Shown: positions 52,447 through 61,078, counted from the stretch's first letter. The stretch: DNA of 64,000 nucleotides from Bdellovibrio sp. 22V (GCF_030169785.1 NZ_CP125854.1:3286001-3350000), one strand, 5' to 3'. Numbers and translations: made by a program. Notes: a model not told the origin generated them from the sequence alone.

Positions 52447-52522
52447 GACCCCATAGCTCAACAGGATAGAGCGTACGTTTCCTAAACGTTTGATCCCCGT
52501 TCGAGTCGGGGTGGGGTCACCA
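52447..52522 (+). tRNA. tRNA-Arg (anticodon CCT)
   Basis: This 76-nt tRNA has a perfect acceptor stem (GACCCCA with TGGGGTC), discriminator A and encoded CCA. The D-stem GCTC/GAGC and T-arm CCCCG/CGGGG with loop TTCGAGT are intact. The anticodon loop TTCCTAA gives CCT, reading AGG. The outermost anticodon-stem pair (27-43) is T-T, a mild oddity. It lies 8 bases after the M1 peptidase gene and may be co-transcribed with it. Confidence 0.96.
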
Positions 52523-52676
52523 AATATCCCCGCTTTCACCGTTCCTTAAACGACTTTTGAATGGGAACGTTGCCCTTAGTCTTAGTCCTAAAATCCGCTG
52601 TAGATAAACAAGGCGTTACTGAATAGATAAAGCACTAAAATGAAGTGTGAAGACTGACATTTCATAGGAGTGATTT

Positions 52677-54347
52677 ATGATACAACATTTGCTTTTCCCC
52701 AAAAAATGGCTGGTGTTAGTCCTTTCATTTATGTTGAATCCCGCAGTCGCAGCCCCGCCGCAACATCCTCAGCAGGGACCTACGGCGCAGATCGACTCAG
52801 GGACCATTGAAGGGATTATTATTGATGGCGTCTTGTCATTTAAAGGTGTGCCCTATGCCGCTCCACCGGTTGGCGATTTACGATGGCGAGCTCCCCAACC
52901 CGCAGCACCTTGGACTGATGTTAAAAAAACTCTGACTTATGGCGCGGACTGTATGCAAAAACCTGACGTTAACGAAGCGGCTCCTCCAGGAAACTCTCCG
53001 GCAGAGGATTGTCTTTTCATCAACGTGTGGCGCCCTGCGGAGGTTCCTGTAGGCGAAACACGTCCCGTCTTAGTTTGGATTCATGGCGGTGGTTTTGTGA
53101 ACGGCGGTTCTTCGGCAGCGATCTATGACGGATCTTCTTTTGCAAAAAAAGGATTGGTGTTCGTCAGCTTCAACTATCGGCTGGGACGCTTCGGATTTTT
53201 TGCTCACCCCGCTTTGACAACGGCGAAAGAAGGACCCTTGGGTAACTATGGCATCATGGACCAAATCGCAGCCCTGCAATGGGTGCAAAAAAATATTGCC
53301 GCCTTTCAAGGAAATCCCGCGCAAGTGACCGTGATGGGTGAATCCTCCGGCGGTATTTCCGTCCTTACTTTGATGACATCACAAAATGACAAACAGCTTT
53401 TTCACAAAGCAATTATTATGTCTGGCGGAGGACGCGGCTGGCTTGTCGGCGGCAAACAAATGAGCACCGGCGATCTTTCCGCAGAACAAACTGGAGTGAA
53501 TTTTGCCTCCACGGTCGGTATTGAAGGCACCGGTCCCGAAGCACTGACGGCGCTGCGTGCTCTTACGGCGGAACAAGTGACGGGAGATCTCAATATGACA
53601 AGTTATCTGCTCGATCCCGATCAACGGTTGATCTATGCTGGTGGGCCGATTGTGGATAATGAAATCGTTAAAGGGGCTCCGGGAGATTTACTAAAAGCCG
53701 GGACGGTCACTAAGATTCCCATCGTCATAGGTACAACCGGTCGCGATCTCAGTCTGGAGTTTAAACCGACCAAAGAAGCGCTTTTCGCCACTTTCGGTGA
53801 AGATGCCGATGAAGCAAGAACTCTTTACGATCCCGACGGAACGAAAACTCTGCGCGATCTGAATCAGGACGTGGGAGCTGACAGAGCGATGAATGAGCCC
53901 GCGCGCTTTGTGGCGGAGCAAATGACAGCGCAAGGAAACAAAGCCTGGATCTATCGTTTTTACTATGTCGCTGAAACAAAACGATCCGACTGGGAAGGCG
54001 CGAACCACGCCACAGACCTTCCCTACGCCTTTAATAATTTAAAAGCGCGATATCTTAATAACGTGACAGATAAAGATCAGGCGACGGCGAACGCCGTTCA
54101 TGGCTACTTTGCGAATTTCGCCAAAGGTGACAGTCCGAACAGCACTGAAATGCCCGCATGGAGTGAGTTCTCTACGGATATTTCCAATCTTTTGCGCTTC
54201 ACGCTGGATGAGGGGACTGTTTTCGGCGCGGATCCTTGGAAAGACCGTTTAGACCTCGTCGAAAAACAAGCAGAGACAAATCCGACTCCAACACCAACGC
54301 CTCCTCCGACTCCCCCTGAAACACCTCCTGCAAATCCCGCGCAATAA
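52677..54347 (+). CDS. Exported carboxylesterase type B
   Basis: This 556-residue protein belongs to the carboxylesterase/cholinesterase family. The signal peptide ends near AVAAPP. Domain features are GVPYAAPPVGDLRWR, EDCLFINVW, VLVWIHGGGFVNGG (oxyanion hole) and GESSGG, in which Ser223 is the nucleophile (G-E-S-x-G with Ser in place of the usual Ala next to it). The catalytic His is in GANHATDLPYAF. A Thr/Pro-rich tail (from TNPTPTPTPPP) may be a surface linker. It likely cleaves ester bonds in lipids or small molecules in the envelope or outside. A strong terminator follows. Confidence 0.92.
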   Translation: MIQHLLFPKKWLVLVLSFMLNPAVAAPPQHPQQGPTAQIDSGTIEGIIIDGVLSFKGVPYAAPPVGDLRWRAPQPAAPWTDVKKTLTYGADCMQKPDVNEAAPPGNSPAEDCLFINVWRPAEVPVGETRPVLVWIHGGGFVNGGSSAAIYDGSSFAKKGLVFVSFNYRLGRFGFFAHPALTTAKEGPLGNYGIMDQIAALQWVQKNIAAFQGNPAQVTVMGESSGGISVLTLMTSQNDKQLFHKAIIMSGGGRGWLVGGKQMSTGDLSAEQTGVNFASTVGIEGTGPEALTALRALTAEQVTGDLNMTSYLLDPDQRLIYAGGPIVDNEIVKGAPGDLLKAGTVTKIPIVIGTTGRDLSLEFKPTKEALFATFGEDADEARTLYDPDGTKTLRDLNQDVGADRAMNEPARFVAEQMTAQGNKAWIYRFYYVAETKRSDWEGANHATDLPYAFNNLKARYLNNVTDKDQATANAVHGYFANFAKGDSPNSTEMPAWSEFSTDISNLLRFTLDEGTVFGADPWKDRLDLVEKQAETNPTPTPTPPPTPPETPPANPAQ

Positions 54348-54352
54348 CAGAT

Positions 54353-54389
54353 AAAAAAATCCCGCTCTCACAAACAGAGCGGGATTTTT
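54353..54389. terminator. Bidirectional intrinsic terminator between esterase and DUF1254 genes
   Basis: ATCCCGCTCT pairs with AGAGCGGGAT across a 7-nt loop (54359-54368 with 54376-54385). A runs lie on the left and T runs on the right, so it serves the plus-strand esterase and the convergent minus-strand DUF1254 gene. Confidence 0.93.
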
Positions 54390-54401
54390 GTTGTCAGAGT
54401 T

Positions 54402-55823
54402 TTACATCGCCGCTTGCTTCATCGGCGAAATTTTTTCGATATCAGGCAAAATCCAGGTTTTGTCTTGCACCGCTTTTTTCGGGCCATAGAAGCGGAAGAA
54501 TGTAAACCACTGCTTGCCAGGAGCCGTGTAAATCCAATTATTCTCTTTTCCAGTCGGTGGTTTTGGACCGAAATAAATATCGGTCGTTCCGTCCGCATTT
54601 TTACTCATCTTCTGGTTGTAAGAGTCAATCCCGACCACGGGCGCTTCACGAATGAAACCTGCCGTATCCAAATCGTAAACATTCACGGACCAGAACTGCT
54701 CGACAGGCACGTTCGCGGGAACTCGTAAGCGGTAAACACTGGAGCCGTCCAGCACCTGGTTTTGTCCGTCTTTAAAAGCGCTTAGATAAACCGTCGCATC
54801 GCCCATGGATTTCGCGGGAGCACAAGCCAAGAAAAACGTGACGGCTCGGTCGTTGATATTTATTTTGTTTCCGGATTTATATGTAAAACCCGATTTTACT
54901 GCGTTGATACCCGCTTCAGACATGCCCCACTGGCGGTTTCTTGTCCAGGGCACTGACTTTGTTAGTAGCTGTTTTTTGAAAAACTCATGAGCTTCATCAA
55001 TAGCTGCCGCCCATTCCTCCCTGCGCGAACCGCTTTCAAAAGGTTTGCCTTTTTCAATGCCGATACTTTTAAGTTTGCGCATCATCGCTTTGTCGTGTTC
55101 TAGAACAGGCTCTTCATTAATCATGCGTGCTAAAGTTTCATAAAAAGTTTCGTTATATCTCGCGATACCATCGAAAAGTTTTTCACTCATGTCGATGAAA
55201 CGCGTGTTCGGAGGACTGCTTGCCTGCGCCAAAGCATAGACGCGAATCTTTTTGACTAAGGTCATCACTTTTTCTTTGTCCTCTTTTGAAGTCGAAATAG
55301 GAATCGCGCGGATCAATGAGTATCCATTGAAGGTGTCTGACTTAACTTGGAAATAGCCGGCAGGCACTTTGCCTTTATAGTCCGGCGGCAGAATCAAATA
55401 CTTGCCGCCTTTTCCTTTATCCAGCCCCTTGGGACCAAAATCAGCTAACGGCACCTGCCACGCACTATCAATAGCGCCGAAAACTCCGCCGCCCTCGGCT
55501 GCCGGGATCTCGATAACAACCGGACCGTCCTTCGTGTTGTAGTTGATGTAAAGATAGATCGAAGAAGAGTTCGGCGTCGTGATTTGATTCTTCCACGTCA
55601 TAGGCAGCTGAACGACATCGTTGTAGTTGGCCTTTGCATCGCGAAGATAAGCTTGCCTCATGGCATCCATCGCGACGATCGGCATGCCCCAGATCGCGGC
55701 TTCAACCGCTGTTTCATGAAAAGCTTTATTTGTGGAAGCGCCACCGATGACCGTGTCTTGCGCATGGCTACTCCCGCACAACAGTAGTGCCCCTAGAAAA
55801 CTGTATACAAATAATTTTCTCAT
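54402..55823 (-). CDS. Exported DUF1254/DUF1214-family protein
   Basis: The start at 55823 (GGAGG ribosome site) gives a 473-residue protein with signal peptide (YSFLGALLLCGSSHAQ). It has the two-domain layout of the family: DUF1254 in the N-terminal half (AAIWGMPIVAMDAMRQ, NQITTPNSSSIYLYINYNTKDGP) and DUF1214 in the C-terminal (VYDLDTAGFIREAP, DGTTDIYFGPKPPTGKENNWI, GKQWFTFFRFYGPKK). The biochemical role is not established. A 9-bp hairpin, with one G-U pair, encloses its ribosome site. The bidirectional terminator closes its 3' end. Confidence 0.9.
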   Translation of the reverse strand: MRKLFVYSFLGALLLCGSSHAQDTVIGGASTNKAFHETAVEAAIWGMPIVAMDAMRQAYLRDAKANYNDVVQLPMTWKNQITTPNSSSIYLYINYNTKDGPVVIEIPAAEGGGVFGAIDSAWQVPLADFGPKGLDKGKGGKYLILPPDYKGKVPAGYFQVKSDTFNGYSLIRAIPISTSKEDKEKVMTLVKKIRVYALAQASSPPNTRFIDMSEKLFDGIARYNETFYETLARMINEEPVLEHDKAMMRKLKSIGIEKGKPFESGSRREEWAAAIDEAHEFFKKQLLTKSVPWTRNRQWGMSEAGINAVKSGFTYKSGNKININDRAVTFFLACAPAKSMGDATVYLSAFKDGQNQVLDGSSVYRLRVPANVPVEQFWSVNVYDLDTAGFIREAPVVGIDSYNQKMSKNADGTTDIYFGPKPPTGKENNWIYTAPGKQWFTFFRFYGPKKAVQDKTWILPDIEKISPMKQAAM

Positions 55824-55827
55824 CGGA

Positions 55828-55851
55828 ACCTCCACCTAAAATGGTAGAGGT
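55828..55851 (-). promoter_or_regulatory. Hairpin enclosing the ribosome site of the DUF1254 gene
   Basis: On the minus strand ACCTCTACC pairs with GGTGGAGGT (one G-U) across an ATTTTA loop (55851-55843 with 55836-55828). The 3' arm contains the GGAGG ribosome site and ends 4 nt before the ATG at 55823. Confidence 0.6.
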
Positions 55852-56039
55852 CAGAAAAGGAAGGGCAACAAACTGCTTTCCGTTTTGAGCAAATACAGTC
55901 GTGCCGGAACGCAGATCGTTTACTGAACGATGACGGTCAACATGGACTTCGCGGGAACAGTCACGGTCTTCGGCAGTGAACTCTTCAACCCAGAAATTCA
56001 CCTTGCGATCGTCCATTCGCCTTCGTCTGTTCCGGGAAA

Positions 56040-57473
56040 TTACTTTTTACTGAGCGAGCCTAAGATTCCCCGTAAAAGACTTCGTCCTAGACTCCGCCCC
56101 ATTTGAGAACTTGCAGCGCGCACGGCACTTTTCGTCGCTGTCTCCCACAAAGTTTCAGGTTCTCGTTTTGATTTTTTCTCGGGTGGTTTTTCGGGGGCTT
56201 GTGCTCGCGTTTGCAGTTTTTCATACGCGGATTCACGATCGACGGTTTGTTCATAGCGCCCCTTGAACGGCGAACGGCTCATCACAAGGTCCCTCTCCTC
56301 TTTCGTGATGGTGCCGATGCGCGATTGCGGAGGACAGATCTTCGCGACCTCCACGGGACTGGGAACACCTCCTTGAAACAAAGTGGAAACAAGGGCCTCA
56401 CCGACTCCCAGCTCGGTGATGACCTTCGCTACGTTGACGCTTTCGTTAGTGCGAAAGGTCTCGGCTGCGGCTTTGACGGATTTTTGGTCTTTCGGAGTAA
56501 ACGCGCGCAAGGCATGCTGCACACGATTGCCCAGTTGCCCTAAAACTTTTTCAGGCACGTCCAGGGGATTTTGTGTGATGAAGTAAACACCGACGCCTTT
56601 TGAGCGAATGAGCCTCACGACCTGCTCGACTTTATCAAGCAATGCCTTAGGCGCATCGCCAAAGAGCAAATGAGCTTCATCGAAAAAAAAGACCAGTTTC
56701 GGTACGGCGGCGTCCCCTGTTTCTGGAAGACTTTCAAAAAGCTCTGAAAGCAGCCACAACAAAAAGGTCGCGTAAAGTTTGGGATGTGGAATCAGCTTAT
56801 CAGCTGCGAGAATATTAATAACACCTTTGCCGTCAAGAGTGGTCTGCATAAAGTCGCTCAGTTGCAGAGCGGGCTCACCAAAAAAACTTTCCGCCTTTTG
56901 TTGTTCCAAACTCAGAAGTTCGCGTTGCAGAACTCCCAAACTTTGTTTGCTTAAACTACCGTAGTCTTGCGTAAAGACTGCTGTATTCTCGGAGGCGAAA
57001 CTGATCAAAGAGCGAAGGTCTTTCAAATCCAACAAAAGCAGTCCGTGATCATCGGCATATTTAAAGAGCATTTCAAGAACACCGCTTTGCACGTCATTAA
57101 GCTCTAACAAGCGAGATAATAAAAGAGGTCCCATCTCTGACAAAGTCGCCCGCACGGGATGACCTTGTTCACCAAAAAGATCCCAAAAGACGACGGGAAA
57201 CGCTTGATAGGTGAAATCATTCAACCCCAAAGCCTTGGCCCTCTCTTCCACTTTAGGATGAGAACTCCCCTTTTGCGACAGGCCTGCGAGATCACCTTTG
57301 ATGTCCGCCAAAAACACCGGCACACCCATTTTAGAAAATCCTTCCGCGAGGATTTGCAACGTCACCGTCTTTCCCGTCCCCGTGGCGCCGGCAATAAGGC
57401 CGTGACGATTGGCGAAACGCCCCTCGAGATAACAGGGGTTCTTTCCTTGGCCGATCAAAATTCGATTATCCAC
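56040..57473 (-). CDS. HerA/YjgR-like P-loop ATPase (DUF853)
   Basis: This 477-residue protein matches the YjgR (DUF853) branch of the HerA/FtsK-type ATPases. The N-terminal [23 protein letters not shown] contains Walker A (GATGTGKT); [17 protein letters not shown] is Walker B, and the [17 protein letters not shown] arginine/sensor region follows. [21 protein letters not shown] is the family signature. The C-terminal ~60 residues are basic and low-complexity. Members are predicted DNA-handling or membrane-linked translocases of unknown role. The gene upstream, across a 217-bp gap, is the TIGR02147 regulator on the other strand. Confidence 0.9.
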   Translation of the reverse strand: MDNRILIGQGKNPCYLEGRFANRHGLIAGATGTGKTVTLQILAEGFSKMGVPVFLADIKGDLAGLSQKGSSHPKVEERAKALGLNDFTYQAFPVVFWDLFGEQGHPVRATLSEMGPLLLSRLLELNDVQSGVLEMLFKYADDHGLLLLDLKDLRSLISFASENTAVFTQDYGSLSKQSLGVLQRELLSLEQQKAESFFGEPALQLSDFMQTTLDGKGVINILAADKLIPHPKLYATFLLWLLSELFESLPETGDAAVPKLVFFFDEAHLLFGDAPKALLDKVEQVVRLIRSKGVGVYFITQNPLDVPEKVLGQLGNRVQHALRAFTPKDQKSVKAAAETFRTNESVNVAKVITELGVGEALVSTLFQGGVPSPVEVAKICPPQSRIGTITKEERDLVMSRSPFKGRYEQTVDRESAYEKLQTRAQAPEKPPEKKSKREPETLWETATKSAVRAASSQMGRSLGRSLLRGILGSLSKK

Positions 57474-57548
57474 CTTCGCCCCTCCATCTTTCTTTATTTA
57501 CAGATGTCATTGAGAAATCTGTCAAAGCGCCCGGGCGAATAACAAACT

Positions 57549-57638
57549 TGTTCCAAAACGCCTATTTTCTATTTGCAGGTTTTCGTATGATAACGACGTG
57601 ATTTAGAAGGCTTAGAACCCTATAAAGTGTTCCAAAAC
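57549..57638 (+). repeat. Pair of 11-bp direct repeats before the TIGR02147 gene
   Basis: TGTTCCAAAAC occurs at 57549-57559 and again at 57628-57638, 79 bp apart start to start (about 7.5 helical turns). The second copy ends 52 bp before the regulator start at 57691. Repeated sites in a divergent gap suggest a binding site for a regulator, possibly self-regulation. Confidence 0.45.
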
Positions 57639-57690
57639 CGATTTTGAGCGTTGCTACAGTTCTGCCTGCAAGATAACACAGGGTCGCTTT

Positions 57691-58470
57691 ATGTCAGATA
57701 GAACAACAATTTCTTCTTTTATGAAAACGGTGTTTGAGAATCGAAGATCTCGAAACGCAAAATACTCAATGCGCGCCTTTGCTCGCGACTTGGGTATTTC
57801 CCCCGGGCGCCTTTCTGAAATTCTGGGTGGAGGCAATATTCCCGGCAAACGACTCACCCGCCGAATCATCACTTCGCTCAAACTTGATGCGGATGACACT
57901 TCTCACATCATGCGTGTGGTGGATCGCCAAAAGAAAATTCAGACGGAACTCAAGGGCGCTCATCAACTCGACATGGATCAGTTTTCACTGATCGCGGATC
58001 GCGAGAATTTTTCTTTGCTTTGCCTTCTTGAAACAGAAAATTTTGTCTCTGACATTTCGTGGATGGCGGAAAGACTGAACGTCAGCGAAGCGACCGTTCG
58101 CGATGTGCTTGAACGCCTGTCGCGCTTGGGACTCATTAAACAAGGACCTCACGGCTACCAAAGCACGCACAAAGACATCACAACGTCCCACAATATTCCT
58201 TCGGCAGCGATCCGCGAATATCACACCCAAGGCCTTAAACATGCGACAGAGTCTTTGCTGAATGTCGATCCTGATTTGCGCGATATCACGAGCATCGAAA
58301 TGCCGACGGATTTAAATAAACTTAAAATCGCCAAAGAACACATCCGCGACTTCCGCAGAAAAATCGCAAAACTACTTGAAGAAGGCGAAACAACCGAAGT
58401 GTACCGTCTTAATATTCAGCTTGTTCCTGTCACGAATGTGGCCGGGTCCCGCAAAGGAGCACACACATGA
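57691..58470 (+). CDS. TIGR02147-family DNA-binding regulator
   Basis: This 259-residue protein belongs to the TIGR02147 paralogous family, seen mainly in Fibrobacter and Bdellovibrionota. The N-terminal helix-turn-helix lies at about residues 15-60 (YSMRAFARDLGISPGRLSEILGG). A second winged-helix-like region (WMAERLNVSEATVRDVLERLSRLGLI) lies near residue 125. The C-terminal part has the conserved EYHTQGLKHATESL and DFRRKIAKLLEEGETTEVYRLNIQLVPV motifs. Its stop overlaps the start of an exported protein by 4 bp, so the two are coupled. The regulated genes are unknown. Confidence 0.9.
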   Translation: MSDRTTISSFMKTVFENRRSRNAKYSMRAFARDLGISPGRLSEILGGGNIPGKRLTRRIITSLKLDADDTSHIMRVVDRQKKIQTELKGAHQLDMDQFSLIADRENFSLLCLLETENFVSDISWMAERLNVSEATVRDVLERLSRLGLIKQGPHGYQSTHKDITTSHNIPSAAIREYHTQGLKHATESLLNVDPDLRDITSIEMPTDLNKLKIAKEHIRDFRRKIAKLLEEGETTEVYRLNIQLVPVTNVAGSRKGAHT

Positions 58471-59132
58471 TGCGTCCGTTTTTGGTGTTCAGCACCTTGT
58501 TGATTATGATGATTTCTTTCGCGGATGCCAGCATGATTCGTGAATGGAAAGAAGTCGGTAACGGCGGGAATGTTTTGCAATGCAGTCGCACCAATATCTG
58601 GATGTTCGACGCCTTCGAAGCCCAATATCATTATCGTCTCAAGCCTTCTATTCCCGCGCAGTCGATTTTCGCGACAAACGACCTCGATGCTCTCTCTTTG
58701 GCGGAGCTTCTTTTACTGCGTCTTCAGCCCCGCGATTTCAACCGCTGGCAGACTTATCAAGATCACCTCGGCCGCTTCGCACAAGAAGCGGAATTCTTGG
58801 AGCATGTCACACTGGCCCCCATTGATGACACCGGATACACGGGTTACCGCGCTTTGCCTTTGAACTGCCAGATTAAACAGCTTATCGTGCAACGCCGAAC
58901 TTTACAAAACGGCAAGAGATACGTCATCAACCGCCGACTTTGGAGCCGCCTTCCGCTTGATCAACAAGCCGTCGCCATTTTACACGAAGTGATCTATCGC
59001 GCCGCTTTGGAAGCGAATCCGGAGCTGAATACTTCCGCATCCGTACGCTACATGAATGCCCTTATTATCTCGAATGGCATTCAGGATATTTCGGAGTTTG
59101 CGTATAAAGAACTCACGTCTTCATTAAGATAA
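58467..59132 (+). CDS. Exported protein coupled to the TIGR02147 regulator
   Basis: This 221-residue protein has a signal peptide ending ADAS. The mature part begins with GNGGNVLQC, a motif found at the N-terminus of exported proteins beside regulators of this family (from memory of the group). A LHEVIYRAA segment near residue 175 has a His-Glu pair but no full HExxH zinc motif, so a peptidase role is not supported. Two cysteines (in LQCSR and LNCQI) may pair. The ATGA overlap with the regulator gene implies a matched level. It is followed by the strong hairpin at 59163-59206. Confidence 0.75.
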   Translation: MMRPFLVFSTLLIMMISFADASMIREWKEVGNGGNVLQCSRTNIWMFDAFEAQYHYRLKPSIPAQSIFATNDLDALSLAELLLLRLQPRDFNRWQTYQDHLGRFAQEAEFLEHVTLAPIDDTGYTGYRALPLNCQIKQLIVQRRTLQNGKRYVINRRLWSRLPLDQQAVAILHEVIYRAALEANPELNTSASVRYMNALIISNGIQDISEFAYKELTSSLR

Positions 59133-59162
59133 AGACATCCACGAAAGTCCGCTGGATCGGGG

Positions 59163-59206
59163 AAAAAAGCTCCTGTAAAACCTCATCTTTTACAAGGAGC
59201 TTTTTT
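59163..59206 (+). terminator. Strong terminator-like hairpin abutting the next start codon
   Basis: A 12-bp stem (59163-59174 with 59195-59206) continues into a 6-bp stem (59175-59180 with 59188-59193) past a single bulged A (59194), with a 7-nt loop. The 3' arm is AGGAGC followed by six T residues, and the ATG at 59207 is immediately next. The same sequence therefore serves as terminator of the upstream gene and as the ribosome site of the downstream one. Confidence 0.85.
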
Positions 59207-59590
59207 ATGAAAACGATCGTTTCGTCTTTGCTTTTAATGATGGCACTCCCGGCCGTCAGTTCCGCGGCAACGTCTTGTCGAGGAGTTTCTTTCAAACACG
59301 TCTTCACAGTCGAACAACGTTTTGGTGACGTCGAAGTGACTCTCGACGACGAAAAGCTTGTGAAATACAGAGACATCAAAAATCCGACGGAAGGTTCACT
59401 GAAAATTTCCGGCCGAACACGCACCACTGTATTAGTTGAAAACACAACGGTGGATGAGTTTCTTGCAAAACACCGGTTAAATCGCGAACTCGCAGTCGGC
59501 ATGATCGCAGGACGCGCGGAGTACGACGGCGAACAAGACATGTGGTATTCCTACGCCGGTGAACTTTATTCTTCGTTGAAGTGCCAATAA
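59207..59590 (+). CDS. Small exported protein with paired cysteines
   Basis: This 127-residue protein has a signal peptide (VSSLLLMMALPAVSSAA) and a small soluble mature part. Two cysteines, in TSCRG near the mature N-terminus and KCQ at the very end, probably form a disulphide that closes the fold. The middle is beta-rich (VEVTLDDEKLVKY, TRTTVLVENTT) and a DMWYSYAGELYSSL motif precedes the end. The family is not recognised. The ribosome site AAGGAG lies within the large hairpin at 59163-59206, so expression is probably limited by it. Confidence 0.75.
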   Translation: MKTIVSSLLLMMALPAVSSAATSCRGVSFKHVFTVEQRFGDVEVTLDDEKLVKYRDIKNPTEGSLKISGRTRTTVLVENTTVDEFLAKHRLNRELAVGMIAGRAEYDGEQDMWYSYAGELYSSLKCQ

Positions 59591-59679
59591 TCATTCTTTT
59601 GGCGGTCCGTCAGGGCCGTGCCTGACATACTTGAACAGGATCTTTTGACAACCAAAACTCCTCATTCTCGAATAGCGGA

Positions 59680-60492
59680 ATGAAAAGGTTTTGGTTGTTA
59701 TTTCTTCTTATTGCGAGTTGCGGTCCTCTGCAAAGAAGTTCGCCTTTTTCAGAACACACAAATAGCAAATCGGATCATCTCAATGATCGCGCGATCAATG
59801 GCTTGCAACGCTTGGATCAAACCCCTCAGGATATCGTTCTTGTGGCTATTGCAGATTCCCACCAAAACTATGATGATCTTACCACGGTCGTCAGCTCCGC
59901 GAATCAGCAGCAGGCGGATTTTGTCGTGCACCTCGGGGACTTCACCAATCAAGGGTATAATTTCGAATACGATCTTTTTATCAACCGCATGAAAAAACTC
60001 AACCTGCCTTTCGTCGTTGCCTTGGGAAATCACGATACGGTGACGAAAGGCAAGTCCTTGTACTTGCGATTGTTCGGCGACTTCAACCGGATGTTCGAGT
60101 TTCGGGGTTATCGTTTTATCATCCTTAACAATAACAATCTGGATTTTAAAGCTCATGGCGGAGTAGACTGGGATTGGCTTCGCCGCAATGTTGAGGCCAG
60201 CCTTTTACCGATCGTCCTGATGTATCACATCAATCCAGATAACACGGATTACTTTACCGATTCAGATCGCCAGACATTTGACTCCATCGTTATCGGATCA
60301 CGTGTGCGCCTGATGCTGCACGGACATCACCATGTCTTCGCGACATCCTTTGCTAACGGAATTTTAAAACACATGGTTCATCGTACGGAAGAAGCGAAAT
60401 GGAGCCGCATCACTCTGCGCGCGAATGAAATCTCCATTGATTACTGCCAAAAGTTGGAGTGTGTCCGTGAGACAACTCAAGCTTTTCCTTAA
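59680..60492 (+). CDS. Metallophosphoesterase lipoprotein
   Basis: This 270-residue protein has a lipobox IASC in the signal (Cys14-15 region) and a calcineurin-like metallophosphoesterase domain. Metal-binding motifs appear in order: ADSHQNYDD (D-x-H), VHLGDFTNQG (G-D), ALGNHDT (G-N-H-D), MYHIN and GHHHVF (G-H-x-H). It is a cell-envelope phosphodiesterase or phosphatase, with the substrate unknown. Its length is normal for the catalytic domain plus a short tail. The next gene starts inside its 3' end (60467), overlapping by 26 bp. Confidence 0.88.
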   Translation: MKRFWLLFLLIASCGPLQRSSPFSEHTNSKSDHLNDRAINGLQRLDQTPQDIVLVAIADSHQNYDDLTTVVSSANQQQADFVVHLGDFTNQGYNFEYDLFINRMKKLNLPFVVALGNHDTVTKGKSLYLRLFGDFNRMFEFRGYRFIILNNNNLDFKAHGGVDWDWLRRNVEASLLPIVLMYHINPDNTDYFTDSDRQTFDSIVIGSRVRLMLHGHHHVFATSFANGILKHMVHRTEEAKWSRITLRANEISIDYCQKLECVRETTQAFP

Positions 60493-61015
60493 TCTTGCGA
60501 TATTCTTTTTTTCCTTCCATGCCGCCGCTGAATGGGGTCCCCTTCTTGGCATCAGCGGCTATCAGGGTGATTATTCCGCCGGAGCCTCCTATCGTTCTTA
60601 CTTGCAAAGACATGCGGTGGATCTCAGTCTCGGCGTTTCCACGGGCATTCACGATCAGGAAGTTTATCAGCTCAACGCCAAGTACATTTACTCGCCATTT
60701 CAGTGGATGCTTCCGAAGCTTGCCACGAATATCGTCGGTTTTGGAGTCCTAGCGGCGCGATGTCTTTGCGAAGAAACCTTCACCAAGAGTCTGAATATCT
60801 ATCCGGAAGAAAATTATTACGATGAAACGGCTTACCGTTTCGGCCTCGTCCTCTCCACCAACGTTCAACTGAAAGAAGTGGAGTTTTATTGGGAATGGGT
60901 GTTGTTAGATCAGATTGGCATCGCCACGTACAATAATCCCGACATGCAATCAGACCCTTTTGAATACTGGTCCGCCGGCATCGGCATCCGCTATTTCGGA
61001 GAGTGGTTTGAATAA
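60467..61015 (+). CDS. Exported protein, probable outer-membrane barrel
   Basis: A GTG start at 60467 with GGAG 7 nt upstream gives a signal peptide (LFLNLAIFFFSFHAAAE) and a 182-residue protein. The mature part shows outer-membrane strand patterns (YSAGASYRSYLQRHAVDLSLGVS, YRFGLVLSTNVQ, FYWEWVL) and ends WSAGIGIRYFGEWFE. A mid-protein CLC pair is unusual for a barrel. It overlaps the metallophosphoesterase gene by 26 bp, so they are translated together and may function in the same envelope process. The longer ATG start at 60425 is less likely because it delays the signal. Confidence 0.65.
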   Translation: MRQLKLFLNLAIFFFSFHAAAEWGPLLGISGYQGDYSAGASYRSYLQRHAVDLSLGVSTGIHDQEVYQLNAKYIYSPFQWMLPKLATNIVGFGVLAARCLCEETFTKSLNIYPEENYYDETAYRFGLVLSTNVQLKEVEFYWEWVLLDQIGIATYNNPDMQSDPFEYWSAGIGIRYFGEWFE

Positions 61016-61021
61016 AAAAAC

Positions 61022-61053
61022 AAAACCCACAATTCGTTAAAACTGTGGGTTTT
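61022..61053. terminator. Bidirectional intrinsic terminator between 61015 and 61079
   Basis: AAAACCCACA (61022-61031) pairs with TGTGGGTTTT (61044-61053) across a 12-nt loop. T-rich tracts follow on both strands, longer on the minus strand, so it ends both the plus-strand barrel gene and the bacterioferritin-like gene. Confidence 0.88.
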
Positions 61054-61078
61054 AGTACGTATGCTGTTATTGCGGATT

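Noticed and set aside
55768-56016. 82-codon minus-strand frame between the HerA/YjgR-like and DUF1254 genes
   Set aside because: It runs over the ribosome site and start of the DUF1254 gene in another frame and shows no recognisable family; a weak GAAGGCG precedes it, so it is left as unsupported rather than disproved.
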